A stretch of 64,000 bases of DNA from Candidatus Krumholzibacteriota bacterium (GCA_022711765.1 JAKLEB010000002.1:1432620-1496619), one strand, 5' to 3'. Counted from the stretch's first letter, positions 51,698-59,730 are shown. The notes: generated by a model from the sequence alone, not told the origin. Numbers and translations: made by a program.

Positions 51698-53392
51698 ATG
51701 GCTTTCTTCCGCAAGCTCTTCGGGGGACGCGGAAGCGATGCCTACACCGAGGGCATTGCGCTCTACGAGCAAGGACGGGCCGCGGAGGCGATCAGCTTCC
51801 TGCGGCCCGTCTTCGAACAGGATCCGGGGTCGCCCAGGGGCTCGCTCGCGGGGTTCTACCTGCGCCAGGCCCTCGTCGACGAAGGCCGCCGACTCCTGCA
51901 AGCGGGCGACCCGCAACCGGCGTCGCGCGCGTTGGCCGAGGCTGCGGCGCACTGGCCGGAATTCCCGGACCTTCAGTTCCTCGCCGGCGCGGCGCTCGGG
52001 CTGGCCGCCCGCTGGAACGAGGCGCTGGATTCGGCGCGGCAGGCCCTGCGGCGCAATCCGGACTACTGCGAGGCGCGTCTTCTGGAGGCCTGCGCGCTGC
52101 AGGCGCTCGGTCGCCCGCGCGAGACCGCCGCGAGTCTCGAGCGGCTGATCGAGAGCGGCCGTCGCGTCGACCATCCGCTCGTGCACGAGCTGGCCCGCGA
52201 GGACGGCTACCGGGCCGACACGATTCCCGGCGATCTGGACGTCCGGCTGAGGCGCACGGTCCTGGGCGACGACACCAAGCGGCAACTCGCCGAGGCCGTC
52301 GCGCTGTGCAGGGCGGGCCGCTGGGACGAGGGCCTGGCGTCCTTCCGGCAGCTGGAGGTCCGCCACCCGCGCTTCCCGGACATCCGCGCGAAGCATGCGG
52401 CGTCGCTCTACCAGGCGGGACAGAACGCCGCGGCGCTCGCCCTCGCCGACGCGGCGCTGGCGCTCAATCCCCGGTACCGGACGGCAGTGTGCCTGAAAGG
52501 CCTGATCCTCGCCGAGGAGGGCCGGGTGCTGGAGGCCCGGAGCTTTCTCAGCGAGTCCGTTCCGCGGCTGGACAGCGCCGCGGGCCGCCACGAGGAGCTG
52601 TTCCTGGCGTATCTGCGCGCGACGCTGGCCCTGCTGGTCGGCGAGCTCGAGGAGTGCCGCGGCTTCCTCTCGGGCTGGCACGAGTTGCCGAGGCAATTCG
52701 CGCGCGCCGCCCTCCTGCTGGCGGCCTGCGACGATCTCGCCGGCCGCCCCGAGGTCGCGCTGCGCCGGCTGGACGACCTCTGCAACGTGTGGACCGGCGA
52801 TGTCGACCTGCTGTTCCTGCGGGTCGCGCTGCAGCTCCGCCTCCAGAGGTGGTCCGTGGCGGAGAGCACGCTGAATCAGTGGCCCGGCGGCCGGCGAGGG
52901 CTCGAGGATTCGCGCCCGCTCCTCCTGCGCGCCCGCCTGGACCTTCAACAGGGGCGCGAACCGATCCTGCCCTCCGACCGATCCAGCCCGGAACGCCCGG
53001 ACGACGGTGGTCCAGACGACCCCGTCGCGATCCATCGCGCCGCCTGGCGACAGCTCGCGATCCGCGCGTGCCTGGGCCGCGGCGAGGGCGACGGCGCCAT
53101 GGCGCTGGCCAGGCGGCAGCTCGACGAGGGACTGGCGGACGAGGAGACGGGCTGCCTGGTCCTGCGCGCCGCGGCCGTCACCGGCCAGACGCCGCCGGCG
53201 GACCTGGCCGGCCGCATCGGCGCCGCCGACAGCTGGGGCCTGGACCTCTGCCGCCAGCTGAGGCTCCAGGGCCTCGGGTCCGAGGCGGAGATTGTCGCGC
53301 GGCGGCACTGGCAGGTCAGACCCGATGTCCTGCAGTGGTCGTGGCTCTCCGCCGGATTCTGGCTCGGACCGGTACGCCGCTGGCTGGCCTGA
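51698..53392 (+). CDS. Cytoplasmic TPR protein coupled to ftsZ
   Basis: A 564-residue protein with no signal peptide, starting MAFFRKLFGGRGSDAY. It consists of TPR-like helical pairs throughout, for example YTEGIALYEQGRAAEAISFL and ALADAALALNPRYRTAVCLKG. It begins 1 base after the ftsZ stop, which implies co-translation. At residues 186-194 it contains RTVLGDDTK, closely matching STVLGDDK in the FtsZ tail; its own copy follows the stretch DLDVRLR. TPR proteins often act as scaffolds, so an FtsZ-related role is plausible. No enzymatic motif is seen. Confidence 0.75.
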   Translation: MAFFRKLFGGRGSDAYTEGIALYEQGRAAEAISFLRPVFEQDPGSPRGSLAGFYLRQALVDEGRRLLQAGDPQPASRALAEAAAHWPEFPDLQFLAGAALGLAARWNEALDSARQALRRNPDYCEARLLEACALQALGRPRETAASLERLIESGRRVDHPLVHELAREDGYRADTIPGDLDVRLRRTVLGDDTKRQLAEAVALCRAGRWDEGLASFRQLEVRHPRFPDIRAKHAASLYQAGQNAAALALADAALALNPRYRTAVCLKGLILAEEGRVLEARSFLSESVPRLDSAAGRHEELFLAYLRATLALLVGELEECRGFLSGWHELPRQFARAALLLAACDDLAGRPEVALRRLDDLCNVWTGDVDLLFLRVALQLRLQRWSVAESTLNQWPGGRRGLEDSRPLLLRARLDLQQGREPILPSDRSSPERPDDGGPDDPVAIHRAAWRQLAIRACLGRGEGDGAMALARRQLDEGLADEETGCLVLRAAAVTGQTPPADLAGRIGAADSWGLDLCRQLRLQGLGSEAEIVARRHWQVRPDVLQWSWLSAGFWLGPVRRWLA

Positions 53393-53393
53393 G

Positions 53394-53423
53394 TTGCGCG
53401 CGCGGGAACGTCCGCTCCATATT
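53394..53423 (+). promoter_or_regulatory. Weak promoter candidate before the TPR-parvulin gene
   Basis: TTGCGC (53394-53399), an 18-base spacer and CATATT (53418-53423), in the 90-base gap after the TPR gene. Match quality is modest and the spacer is one base longer than in the other promoters here. Confidence 0.4.
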
Positions 53424-53482
53424 CGTGTTCGACAGCCTGGTCGCGAGCCGCTGCCTGGTCCGTTGCGAAGGAGTTCCCGTCC

Positions 53483-54922
53483 GTGCCTGACGCGCGTATC
53501 CGCCGCCTTGCCGTCGCCGGCTGCCTGGGTTTCGCCCTCGCCGCTCCCGTTGTCGCCCAGACCGGCGCCGACGACCCCTGCGAGGCCGGCAAGCATCGAT
53601 TCGTGGAGAACGACTACGTGGGCGCCGAGCCGCTGTTGAAGCGGTGCCTGCAGGCGAGCGAATCCCTCGACGCCCTCTTGCCGCTGACTATGATCACCGT
53701 CATCCAGGGCAGGGCGGCGGAGGGCGTCGACTACGGCTATCGGGCCCTGGCCCTCGACCCCGACAACGTCAACGTCCGCTACTGGTACGGCCGGGCGTTG
53801 CTGATCGCGGGCAACCAGGACGAGGCGCTGGTCCAGTGGGAGCAGGGTCTGAGCCTGGACACCCAGCACGTCGGCATCCTCGAGGGGATCGCGCGCCTGT
53901 ACCTGCAGCGCGGCGACCAGGCGAAGGCCTACAACCTGCTGCACCAGCTCCGACTCCAGGGCATGGACGAGGCGTGGCTCCACCGCGCGTTGTCGACCCT
54001 GGCGCGGCGCAAGGGATTGTGGGATCAGGCGGCGATCCACTGGCGGGACGTGATGAAGAGGGAGGGCGAGAGCGAGGAGAATCTCGTGGTCATGGGGGAG
54101 CTCGAGATCCTCGCCGGCCGGCCGGCCGAGGCCGTCGAGATCTTCCGTCACGCGGTGGCGGTCCTGCCGTCGGGCGCCACGTTCGGCGGGCTCGGCGAGG
54201 CCTGGTTCGCGCTGGAACAGGTCGATTCCGCGGCCGTGGCCTTGCGGCGGGCCGTCGAGCTCGACCCTCAGAACTCGCGGAATCGCTTCAACCTGGCCAA
54301 TGTGTTGGAGATTCTGGATGAATCCGAGGAGGCCGGCCGCCAGTTCCAGGCCTACGTCGCGCAGGTTCCGGACAATCCGATCGGCCGCTTCAATTACGGC
54401 GTGCACCTGGAGCATCGCGGCCTGCTCGAGCCCGCCCTGGCGCAGATCGAGGAAGCCGTGCGGCTCGACCCGCAGTACGTGCAGGCCCGGGTCGTCCTGG
54501 CGCAGATCTACGAGCGTCTCGGCCGCACGGACGACGCCCTGCGCGTCGTCGACAGCCTCGCCTCGCTGGATCCGGGCGCGTCCGCCGAACTCGAGCAGTG
54601 GCGCCAGCGGTTGGGCGGGGAACAGGCGGAGGCGGACGCGGCGCTGAGCGCGGGCAAGGTCCGTCTCCTGCATATCGTCACGGACGATCCCGCCGCGTTC
54701 CCGCTGGTCGTCGAGGGTCTGGCGAGCGGCGTGGAATTCGGCACCCTCGCGACCCGGTACTCGAGCGGCCCGACGGCGGTCCGCGGCGGCGATATCGGCT
54801 GGGTGGACCCGGACGAGATGGTCCCCGTCCTGCGGGATGCCATCAACGCCCTCGAGCCTGGCGAAACGAGCCCTCCCATCGAGACGGGAGGGCTCATGCA
54901 TGTCTTCAAGCGAATCCGTTGA
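53483..54922 (+). CDS. Exported TPR protein with C-terminal parvulin-type peptidyl-prolyl isomerase domain
   Basis: A 479-residue secreted protein. A signal peptide (about 1-25) ends in APVVAQTG. TPR units fill residues about 30-385, for example VRYWYGRALLIAGNQDEALVQWEQGLSLD. The last 90 residues match a PpiC-type rotamase: VRLLHIVTDDPAAF, FGTLATRYSSGPTAVRGGDIGWVDPDEM, LEPGETSPPIETGG and a terminal MHVFKRIR. This suggests a periplasmic folding factor that binds clients through its TPR surface. A GTG start has AAGGAG 9 bases upstream. Its 3' end contains a 10-bp hairpin that may end the convergent rpmB transcript. Confidence 0.8.
   Translation: MPDARIRRLAVAGCLGFALAAPVVAQTGADDPCEAGKHRFVENDYVGAEPLLKRCLQASESLDALLPLTMITVIQGRAAEGVDYGYRALALDPDNVNVRYWYGRALLIAGNQDEALVQWEQGLSLDTQHVGILEGIARLYLQRGDQAKAYNLLHQLRLQGMDEAWLHRALSTLARRKGLWDQAAIHWRDVMKREGESEENLVVMGELEILAGRPAEAVEIFRHAVAVLPSGATFGGLGEAWFALEQVDSAAVALRRAVELDPQNSRNRFNLANVLEILDESEEAGRQFQAYVAQVPDNPIGRFNYGVHLEHRGLLEPALAQIEEAVRLDPQYVQARVVLAQIYERLGRTDDALRVVDSLASLDPGASAELEQWRQRLGGEQAEADAALSAGKVRLLHIVTDDPAAFPLVVEGLASGVEFGTLATRYSSGPTAVRGGDIGWVDPDEMVPVLRDAINALEPGETSPPIETGGLMHVFKRIR
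54868..54895 (-). terminator. rpmB terminator embedded in the end of the convergent gene
   Basis: GAGCCCTCCC (54868-54877) and GGGAGGGCTC (54886-54895) form a perfect 10-bp stem with an 8-base loop. Read on the minus strand it lies 35 bases after the rpmB stop and is followed by GTTTCG, a short T-rich run. On the plus strand it is inside the coding sequence. Confidence 0.55.
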
Positions 54923-54929
54923 GGGCGGG

Positions 54930-55121
54930 TCAGACGACCTTCCGGACGCTCCCGGTCCGCAGGCAGCGGGTGCACACGTAACCCCGCTGGACCTTGCCGC
55001 CGGTCGCGAACTTGACCTTCTGCAGGTTCGGCAGCCAGCGGTGCCTCGTCACGTTGTGGGCATGGCTCACGCGGTTGCCGTACTGCGGTCCCTTGCCGCA
55101 GACCGAGCACTTCCTGCTCAT
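54930..55121 (-). CDS. rpmB: 50S ribosomal protein L28
   Basis: A 63-residue ribosomal protein of the large subunit: [23 protein letters not shown] at the N-terminus and [16 protein letters not shown] near the end. It is the zinc-binding form, with CxxC pairs at Cys5/Cys8 and Cys50/Cys53; the alternative zinc-free paralog is not in this window. The longer open frame upstream is ignored because this ATG has GGAGGA about 7 bases before it and fits the family length. It has its own promoter, diverging from recG. Confidence 0.95.
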   Translation of the reverse strand: MSRKCSVCGKGPQYGNRVSHAHNVTRHRWLPNLQKVKFATGGKVQRGYVCTRCLRTGSVRKVV

Positions 55122-55142
55122 GACGTCGTCCTCCGATCGGCG

Positions 55143-55171
55143 TTGAATTCCAAGGCCTGGCAATATACCAT
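55143..55171 (+). promoter_or_regulatory. Promoter of recG
   Basis: TTGAAT (55143-55148), 17 bases, TACCAT (55166-55171). It overlaps the rpmB promoter on the other strand, sharing the AATATACCAT block, so the two probably compete for polymerase. Confidence 0.5.
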
Positions 55172-55190
55172 GCGGCACGCGCGTCAGCAA
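55162..55190 (-). promoter_or_regulatory. Promoter of rpmB (minus strand)
   Basis: On the minus strand TTGCTG (55190-55185), 17 bases, then TATATT (55167-55162), the best -10 in the window. Predicted start near 55155, giving a leader of about 34 bases with a GGAGGA site. Confidence 0.7.
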
Positions 55191-55212
55191 GGCGAATCTC
55201 CCTCGTAAGGCC

Positions 55213-57303
55213 ATGACCAGCAAGCCCCTGACTCCCGACAGCCCGGTCCAGTACGTCAAGACCGTCGGCCCCGTCCGCGCGGTCGCGCTGCGCCGGCTGG
55301 GAATCGAGACCGCCGGCGATCTGATCCGCCACCTGCCGCGGACCCACCTGGACCGGACGCGCGTCGAGCCGATCGCCAAGCTCCGCGCCGGCCAGCCGGC
55401 GACGGTCCTCGGCGAGGTCCTCACGAGCGGCGAGCGGCGGACCCGACAGGGCGGCAGCATCCAGACCGTCACCGTGGCGGACCACAGCGGCGTGGTCTAC
55501 TGCGTCTGGTTCAACCAGCGGTACGTGCTCCAGCAGTTCCGGTCCGGCCGGAAGGTGATGGTCAGCGGCCTCGTGCAGCACCACGCCGGGCGTCCTCAGC
55601 TCGCCCATCCGGACTTCGAGGTCCTCGACGACGAGGGCGGCCGCGGCAGCCTCCACATGGGCCGACTCGTGCCCGTCTACCCGCTGACCGCGGGGATCGG
55701 CCAGCACTGGCTGCGGCGCCTGATCCACACGACCCTGGCCGAGCTCGTGCCCCAGCTCGAGGATCCGCTGCCGGAAGCGCTGCGCCGCCAGCGCGACCTC
55801 CTGACCCTGGGCGCGGCCCTCCAGGGGATGCACTACCCGGCCGACCAGGACGAGCTGGCCCGCGCGCGACGCCGCCTGGTCTACCAGGAGCTGCTGCAGA
55901 TCCAGCTCGTGATGGCGCTGCGGCGCGGTCGCCAGGTCGAACGGCGCGGGGTGCAGCTCCAGCGGCCGGGCGACCTGACCCGGCGCCTCGTCGCGTCGCT
56001 GCCGTTCGAGCTGACCGGGGCGCAGCGGCGGGCCCTGGCGGAGATCCTGGCGGACCTGCGCAGCGGGCGGGCCATGCACCGGCTGCTCCAGGGCGACGTC
56101 GGCTCGGGCAAGACCCTGGTCGCCTTCATCGCGGCGCTGTTCGTGATCGAGCAGGGCTACCAGGCGCTGCTCATGGCGCCGACCGAGGTCCTGGCGCACC
56201 AGCACGGCCAGACGCTGCGCCGGCTCGCCGAGCCCCTCGGGGTCGTGGTCGAGACGCTGACCGGGTCCACGCCCGCGGCCGAGCGCCGGCGGATCCTGGC
56301 CGCGGCCGGCGAGGGCGAGGTCCACCTGCTCGTGGGGACGCACGCGGTGATCCAGGATCAGATCCGCCTGCGGCGCCTGGCCCTCGCCGTGGTCGACGAG
56401 CAGCATCGCTTCGGAGTCCGGCAGCGCGGCCGCAGCGCCCGCGACGGGGACGACCTGCCCGTGCACCTGCTCGTCATGAGCGCCACGCCGATCCCGCGCA
56501 GCCTCGCGCTGACCCTGTACGGCGACCTGGACCTGACCATCATCGCCGAGATGCCGGCGGGGCGGCTTCCCGCCGAGACCCGGATCGTGGCCGTGGACCG
56601 GGAGGACGAGACCTATGCCGAGTGCCGGCGCCTCGTGGCGCAGGGACACCAGGGCTTCGTCGTCTATCCCGTGGTGGAGGAGACCGAGACGACCGATACG
56701 CGGGCGGCAGTCGCGGAGGCCGCGGCCCTGGCGGCCGGACCCTTCCGCTCGCTCCGCGTGGGGCTCGTCCACGGTCGCCTGAAGGCTCGCGAGAAGCAGG
56801 CGGCGATGGCGGCCTTCCGGGCCGGCGAGCTCGACGTCATGGTGGCGACGACGGTCGTCGAGGTCGGCGTGGACGTGCCGCGCGCGGCCTGGATGGTGGT
56901 CCACTCGCCCGAGCGGTTCGGCCTCGCGCAGCTGCACCAGCTGCGGGGGAGGATCGGACGCGCCGGCGGCCGGAGCTGGTGCTGGCTCCTCACGAGCGGC
57001 CACCTGGCGGAGGAGACCCTGTCGCGGCTGCAGTTCTTCGCCGCGACGACCGACGGATTCCGCCTGGCGGAGGAGGATCTGCGGCTGCGCGGTCCCGGCG
57101 ACCTCTGGGGCGTGCGGCAACACGGCGCGCCGGGTTTCCGGCTCGCGAATCCACTGGTCGATGGCGACCTGGCGGCGGCGGCGGCGGCGGACGTCAGGGA
57201 GCTGCTGGCGGAAGATCCCGACCTGAGCTCGCAGCGGTGGGCGCCCCTGCGGCAGGTCCTGCGCGCCACGTTCGCGGACGTCCTGCCCCAGGCGACGGGT
57301 TGA
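55213..57303 (+). CDS. recG: ATP-dependent DNA helicase RecG
   Basis: A 696-residue superfamily 2 helicase that remodels stalled replication forks and branched DNA. The N-terminal OB-fold wedge domain (about 45-150) is followed by helicase motifs GSGKT (297-301), DEQH (395-398), [12 protein letters not shown], and the motif VI region [12 protein letters not shown]. The TRG motif region and [24 protein letters not shown] complete the family pattern. The length is normal. It diverges from rpmB over a 91-base gap and is followed by a 90-base gap with an inverted repeat (TCGCGACC ... GGTCGCGA). Confidence 0.95.
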   Translation: MTSKPLTPDSPVQYVKTVGPVRAVALRRLGIETAGDLIRHLPRTHLDRTRVEPIAKLRAGQPATVLGEVLTSGERRTRQGGSIQTVTVADHSGVVYCVWFNQRYVLQQFRSGRKVMVSGLVQHHAGRPQLAHPDFEVLDDEGGRGSLHMGRLVPVYPLTAGIGQHWLRRLIHTTLAELVPQLEDPLPEALRRQRDLLTLGAALQGMHYPADQDELARARRRLVYQELLQIQLVMALRRGRQVERRGVQLQRPGDLTRRLVASLPFELTGAQRRALAEILADLRSGRAMHRLLQGDVGSGKTLVAFIAALFVIEQGYQALLMAPTEVLAHQHGQTLRRLAEPLGVVVETLTGSTPAAERRRILAAAGEGEVHLLVGTHAVIQDQIRLRRLALAVVDEQHRFGVRQRGRSARDGDDLPVHLLVMSATPIPRSLALTLYGDLDLTIIAEMPAGRLPAETRIVAVDREDETYAECRRLVAQGHQGFVVYPVVEETETTDTRAAVAEAAALAAGPFRSLRVGLVHGRLKAREKQAAMAAFRAGELDVMVATTVVEVGVDVPRAAWMVVHSPERFGLAQLHQLRGRIGRAGGRSWCWLLTSGHLAEETLSRLQFFAATTDGFRLAEEDLRLRGPGDLWGVRQHGAPGFRLANPLVDGDLAAAAAADVRELLAEDPDLSSQRWAPLRQVLRATFADVLPQATG

Positions 57304-57394
57304 CTCGCGACCGGGCGCTAAAGGTCTCCCGCCGTCCGTCGATGATGGTCGCGAGAACTCCGACCGCGACCCGGCCCCCAGGAGGAAACCGGAC

Positions 57395-58063
57395 ATGATC
57401 ACGACCTGCACCGGCTGCCACGTGCGTTACCGCCTCGACGCCGCCAAGGTGCCGCCGCGCCAGATCCGTGTGCGTTGCCCAGATTGCGGGACTGTCTTCA
57501 CGCTGGACGGGACGCGCCGCGACGACTCCCAGGTCGAAGCCCCGCAGGCGGCGGCAGGTTCGCGGACCCCGGACTACGACGATGTCGGCATCGCGTCCGG
57601 ACCCGTGGACCGCAGCCCGGCCGGTCCGTCGCACTCGGGATCGCTCGACCTCGATCTCGGCCCAGCGCCCGCCGCGGCCGCGGCGGACACCGTCGATCGC
57701 GCCCTCTCGCCGGCGCGTGGCGCGCCGCGCACGCCCCCGCGCGCGGCGCCGTCGGCGGCCGTCGCCGGACAGCCCGCCGGGTCGCCGACGGCGGTGGCGG
57801 AGCTGCCGGGCGCGGCGCGGCGCCGCCGGCGCGACAAGACCGACATGCTGGCCCGCGCCCTGGTGTCCGACATCCTGGTGTACAACCGGGAGGCGCGCGA
57901 CAAGGCCCTGGCGGCCGGCAACCTCCTGGAAGCGCTGGGCCCGGAGATCAAGAAGTCCTGGGAGCTCTACAAGGAGAAGGTGGGCGCCGAGGCCGCCACC
58001 GGGACGACTCATTTCAAGGACGCCCTGAACGAGATCCTCGCCGACGGCAAGCAAGTCTTCTAG
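57395..58063 (+). CDS. MJ0042-type zinc-ribbon protein
   Basis: A 222-residue protein. The N-terminal zinc ribbon has CxxC at 5/8 and at 28/31 (CTGC ... CPDC) with the intervening YRLDAAKVPPRQIRVR typical of the MJ0042 family. A long low-complexity Ala/Pro/Asp linker follows. The last 75 residues are conserved-looking helix: DMLARALVSDILVYNREARD and LGPEIKKSWELYKEKVG. AGGAGGAAA precedes the ATG. Similar proteins occur in deltaproteobacteria and FCB relatives and may bind nucleic acid or regulate; the function is unknown. A strong GC hairpin separates it from the convergent gene. Confidence 0.75.
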   Translation: MITTCTGCHVRYRLDAAKVPPRQIRVRCPDCGTVFTLDGTRRDDSQVEAPQAAAGSRTPDYDDVGIASGPVDRSPAGPSHSGSLDLDLGPAPAAAAADTVDRALSPARGAPRTPPRAAPSAAVAGQPAGSPTAVAELPGAARRRRRDKTDMLARALVSDILVYNREARDKALAAGNLLEALGPEIKKSWELYKEKVGAEAATGTTHFKDALNEILADGKQVF

Positions 58064-58092
58064 CGTCTTCGAGCGCCTGTCCGCTGAAACGC

Positions 58093-58120
58093 GCGCCCCC
58101 CGGATCCTGCCGGGGGGCGC
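58093..58120. terminator. Bidirectional terminator between convergent genes
   Basis: GCGCCCCCCGG (58093-58103) and CCGGGGGGCGC (58110-58120) form a perfect 11-bp stem with a 6-base loop. It lies between the stops of two convergent genes (58063 and 58153). A strong T-run is absent on either side, but CTTCG follows on the plus strand. Confidence 0.75.
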
Positions 58121-58152
58121 CTTCGTCGCTGGCGCGTCCGTGCGCCGGCCGG

Positions 58153-58602
58153 TCAGGGCTCCGGCCACTTCTCCTGGGAAACCTCGCCGAGGATCTCATC
58201 GATCTGCTGCCGCACCCTCAGGTTCTGGTCCGGTTCGAAGAGCGCTTTGCGGACCCGGCCCTGCGCGTCCTTCTTGACGTAGCGCAGCGCTTGCAGGTCT
58301 TCCATGCCCATCAGGATGTCCTTGCTGACCCGGACTTCCAGGGATCGTCCGTCCTGGTCGGCTTTCGGGTTGTGGAACGGATGCATGCCGTTGCCCCAGC
58401 CGTGAACCACCATGGAGCACAGGAGCGCGCGGAACGTGTTCTGCCCCTGCACGGTCTCGAGGTCGAAGTTGCCGGTCACCCGCTCCATCACGCTGTCGAT
58501 GACCGCGGCGAGGCGGGCCTCCAGCTGGACGTCGATCTCGACGCGCAGGAGCCGGGAGAACATGGTGCGGAGGATCTGGTCGGTGTTCGTCTTGGTGGCC
58601 AT
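58153..58602 (-). CDS. Conserved-looking hypothetical protein
   Basis: A 149-residue soluble protein I do not recognise. It starts MATKTNTDQILRTMFSRLLRV, continues with amphipathic helices (VQLEARLAAVIDSVMERVTG), a central WGNGMHPFHNP motif rich in Gly, His and Asn, and ends with ILMGMEDLQALRYVKKD and VRQQIDEILGEVSQEKW. The ATG at 58602 is preferred because GGGAGCGAG lies upstream; an in-frame extension to 58728 has no ribosome site. There are no membrane segments or signal. The codon pattern and good start suggest a real gene. Confidence 0.65.
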   Translation of the reverse strand: MATKTNTDQILRTMFSRLLRVEIDVQLEARLAAVIDSVMERVTGNFDLETVQGQNTFRALLCSMVVHGWGNGMHPFHNPKADQDGRSLEVRVSKDILMGMEDLQALRYVKKDAQGRVRKALFEPDQNLRVRQQIDEILGEVSQEKWPEP

Positions 58603-58753
58603 GGCTCGCTCCCGTGCCGCCGCGGAACGGCGCGAAGGACCGCGGCTGGGTGTTCGTGAACTGGGTTTCCGCGCCGTCGCCATGCAAAATGCTTGCCTTG
58701 CCGAGGCCGGCGCCGGCGGCTTTTTCAACTGCCTGGAACGGCTTCAGTTGGTG

Positions 58754-58769
58754 ATGCCAGGACTGGCAT
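58754..58769. promoter_or_regulatory. Small palindrome upstream of the MglA-like gene
   Basis: ATGCCA-GGAC-TGGCAT: 6-bp arms, 4-base centre, 71 bases before the TTG start. It may be an operator half of a pair with the larger palindrome at 58782. Confidence 0.35.
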
Positions 58770-58774
58770 GCGGG

Positions 58775-58803
58775 TTGCAATCACGAGTCGAGACTCGTGT
58801 CAT
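58775..58803 (+). promoter_or_regulatory. Promoter with operator-like palindrome, MglA-like gene
   Basis: TTGCAA (58775-58780), 17 bases and TGTCAT (58798-58803). The spacer contains the palindrome CACGAGTC-GA-GACTCGTG (58782-58799; 8-bp arms), which spans almost exactly the region between the hexamers. A repressor or activator bound there would control the promoter. The -10 is weak. Confidence 0.45.
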
Positions 58804-58824
58804 TTGGCGCCGGGAGGCCCAATC

Positions 58825-59652
58825 TTGCCGACCACCACGGCCACCGCAATCCGTACCTGCCGGATCCTCTACTACGGGCCGCTGAACTGCGGTAAACGCC
58901 AGAATCTGGCGAGGATCCAGGCTTCGTTGCCGCCGGAGCACCGCCTGGCTGTCGCCACCAGCGACCCCTCGCGCCATATCGCCTTCATGCTCCGCAACGG
59001 CAACCAGGGCGATTGGCAAGTATTCGTCCAGGCCATGGATGCTGGCCAGGAGGATCCCGTGCGCGCGGGGACGGCGGTGCCGTTCGACGGCATCGTCTTC
59101 ACCTGTGATTCCGGCGCGGGAAGCCTCGACGAGGGGTTGAGCGCCATGGAAGGGCTCAAGTCCTACCTCGACTGCTGGCGGCTGGACGTCATGGCCGTGC
59201 CGATGGTGATCCAGTACAACCACCGCGACGGCCAGGGCGTTCTGCCCGTCGACCGGCTGGAGAGCTTGCTCAATCCCTGGGGCCTGCTCTCGTTCCCGGC
59301 CGCCTCGGGTTCTGGCGAGGGCGTCCGCGAGACCCTGAAAGCCATCCTCAGCCTGACCATCAGCCACATCCTGCAGAGGGACGCTCGCGCGCCGAGCCAG
59401 CCGAGCCACGATCTGACCATCGATCCCAACCCGCCCGTGCCCGGGACCACCCACGCGGACTCCTGGGAGCTGCGTCGCGCCGCTCCCGCGAGCGGCGGCG
59501 AGATCCCGATCAAGCCCGCGAAACCTCCGCTCAAGCACGCGGCAGGACCCAACCACGCCGCCCTGGTCATCCCCGTCGCCGTGCCGCGCAGCGCTCTGGG
59601 GCCCGACGGGACGGGCCGCATCATCCTCGAGGTCCAGGTCGTCGACGACTGA
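58825..59652 (+). CDS. MglA-like small GTPase with altered nucleotide-binding motifs
   Basis: A 275-residue Ras-like protein of the MglA/GldA-type bacterial GTPase group. It has ILYYGPLNCGKRQNL (18-28) where the family has YYGPGLSGKTTN, a DSGAGSLDEGLSAMEGL helix, and VIQYNHRDGQG in place of QYNKRDL (G4). The P-loop Thr and the NKxD Lys are both changed, so GTP binding may be weak or lost. The tail (from about 195) is a Pro-rich disordered extension. The TTG start has GGGAGG 7 bases upstream. In Myxococcus, MglA sets cell polarity; no MglB partner is encoded next door. Confidence 0.72.
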   Translation: MPTTTATAIRTCRILYYGPLNCGKRQNLARIQASLPPEHRLAVATSDPSRHIAFMLRNGNQGDWQVFVQAMDAGQEDPVRAGTAVPFDGIVFTCDSGAGSLDEGLSAMEGLKSYLDCWRLDVMAVPMVIQYNHRDGQGVLPVDRLESLLNPWGLLSFPAASGSGEGVRETLKAILSLTISHILQRDARAPSQPSHDLTIDPNPPVPGTTHADSWELRRAAPASGGEIPIKPAKPPLKHAAGPNHAALVIPVAVPRSALGPDGTGRIILEVQVVDD

Positions 59653-59653
59653 C

Positions 59654-59668
59654 CACCCGGAACGGGTG
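59654..59668 (+). terminator. Small hairpin after the MglA-like gene
   Basis: CACCCG-GAA-CGGGTG directly after the stop: a 6-bp perfect stem with a 3-base loop. There is no T-run; it could be a weak terminator before the next promoter. Confidence 0.35.
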
Positions 59669-59701
59669 AGCCGACGCCGGATGCGCCCGTCGCGCAGGCC
59701 G

Positions 59702-59730
59702 TTGACCCTCGTCCGCCTCTGGTTTACATT
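59702..59730 (+). promoter_or_regulatory. Promoter giving a leaderless mRNA for the TPR gene
   Basis: TTGACC (59702-59707), 17 bases, TACATT (59725-59730). The expected transcription start, 7 bases later, is base 59737, which is the A of the ATG. No ribosome site is present in the six bases between. Confidence 0.7.

Noticed and set aside
51209-54901. 1230-codon minus-strand frame across the ftsZ tail and two TPR genes
   Set aside because: Antisense shadow of TPR coding; no start signal.
54930-55472. 180-codon minus-strand frame containing rpmB
   Set aside because: Only the last 63 codons match L28; the upstream part runs through the promoter into recG antisense.
57305-57354. TCGCGACC ... 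GGTCGCGA inverted repeat after recG as terminator
   Set aside because: Stem of 8 bp with a 34-base loop and no T-run; too weak to call.
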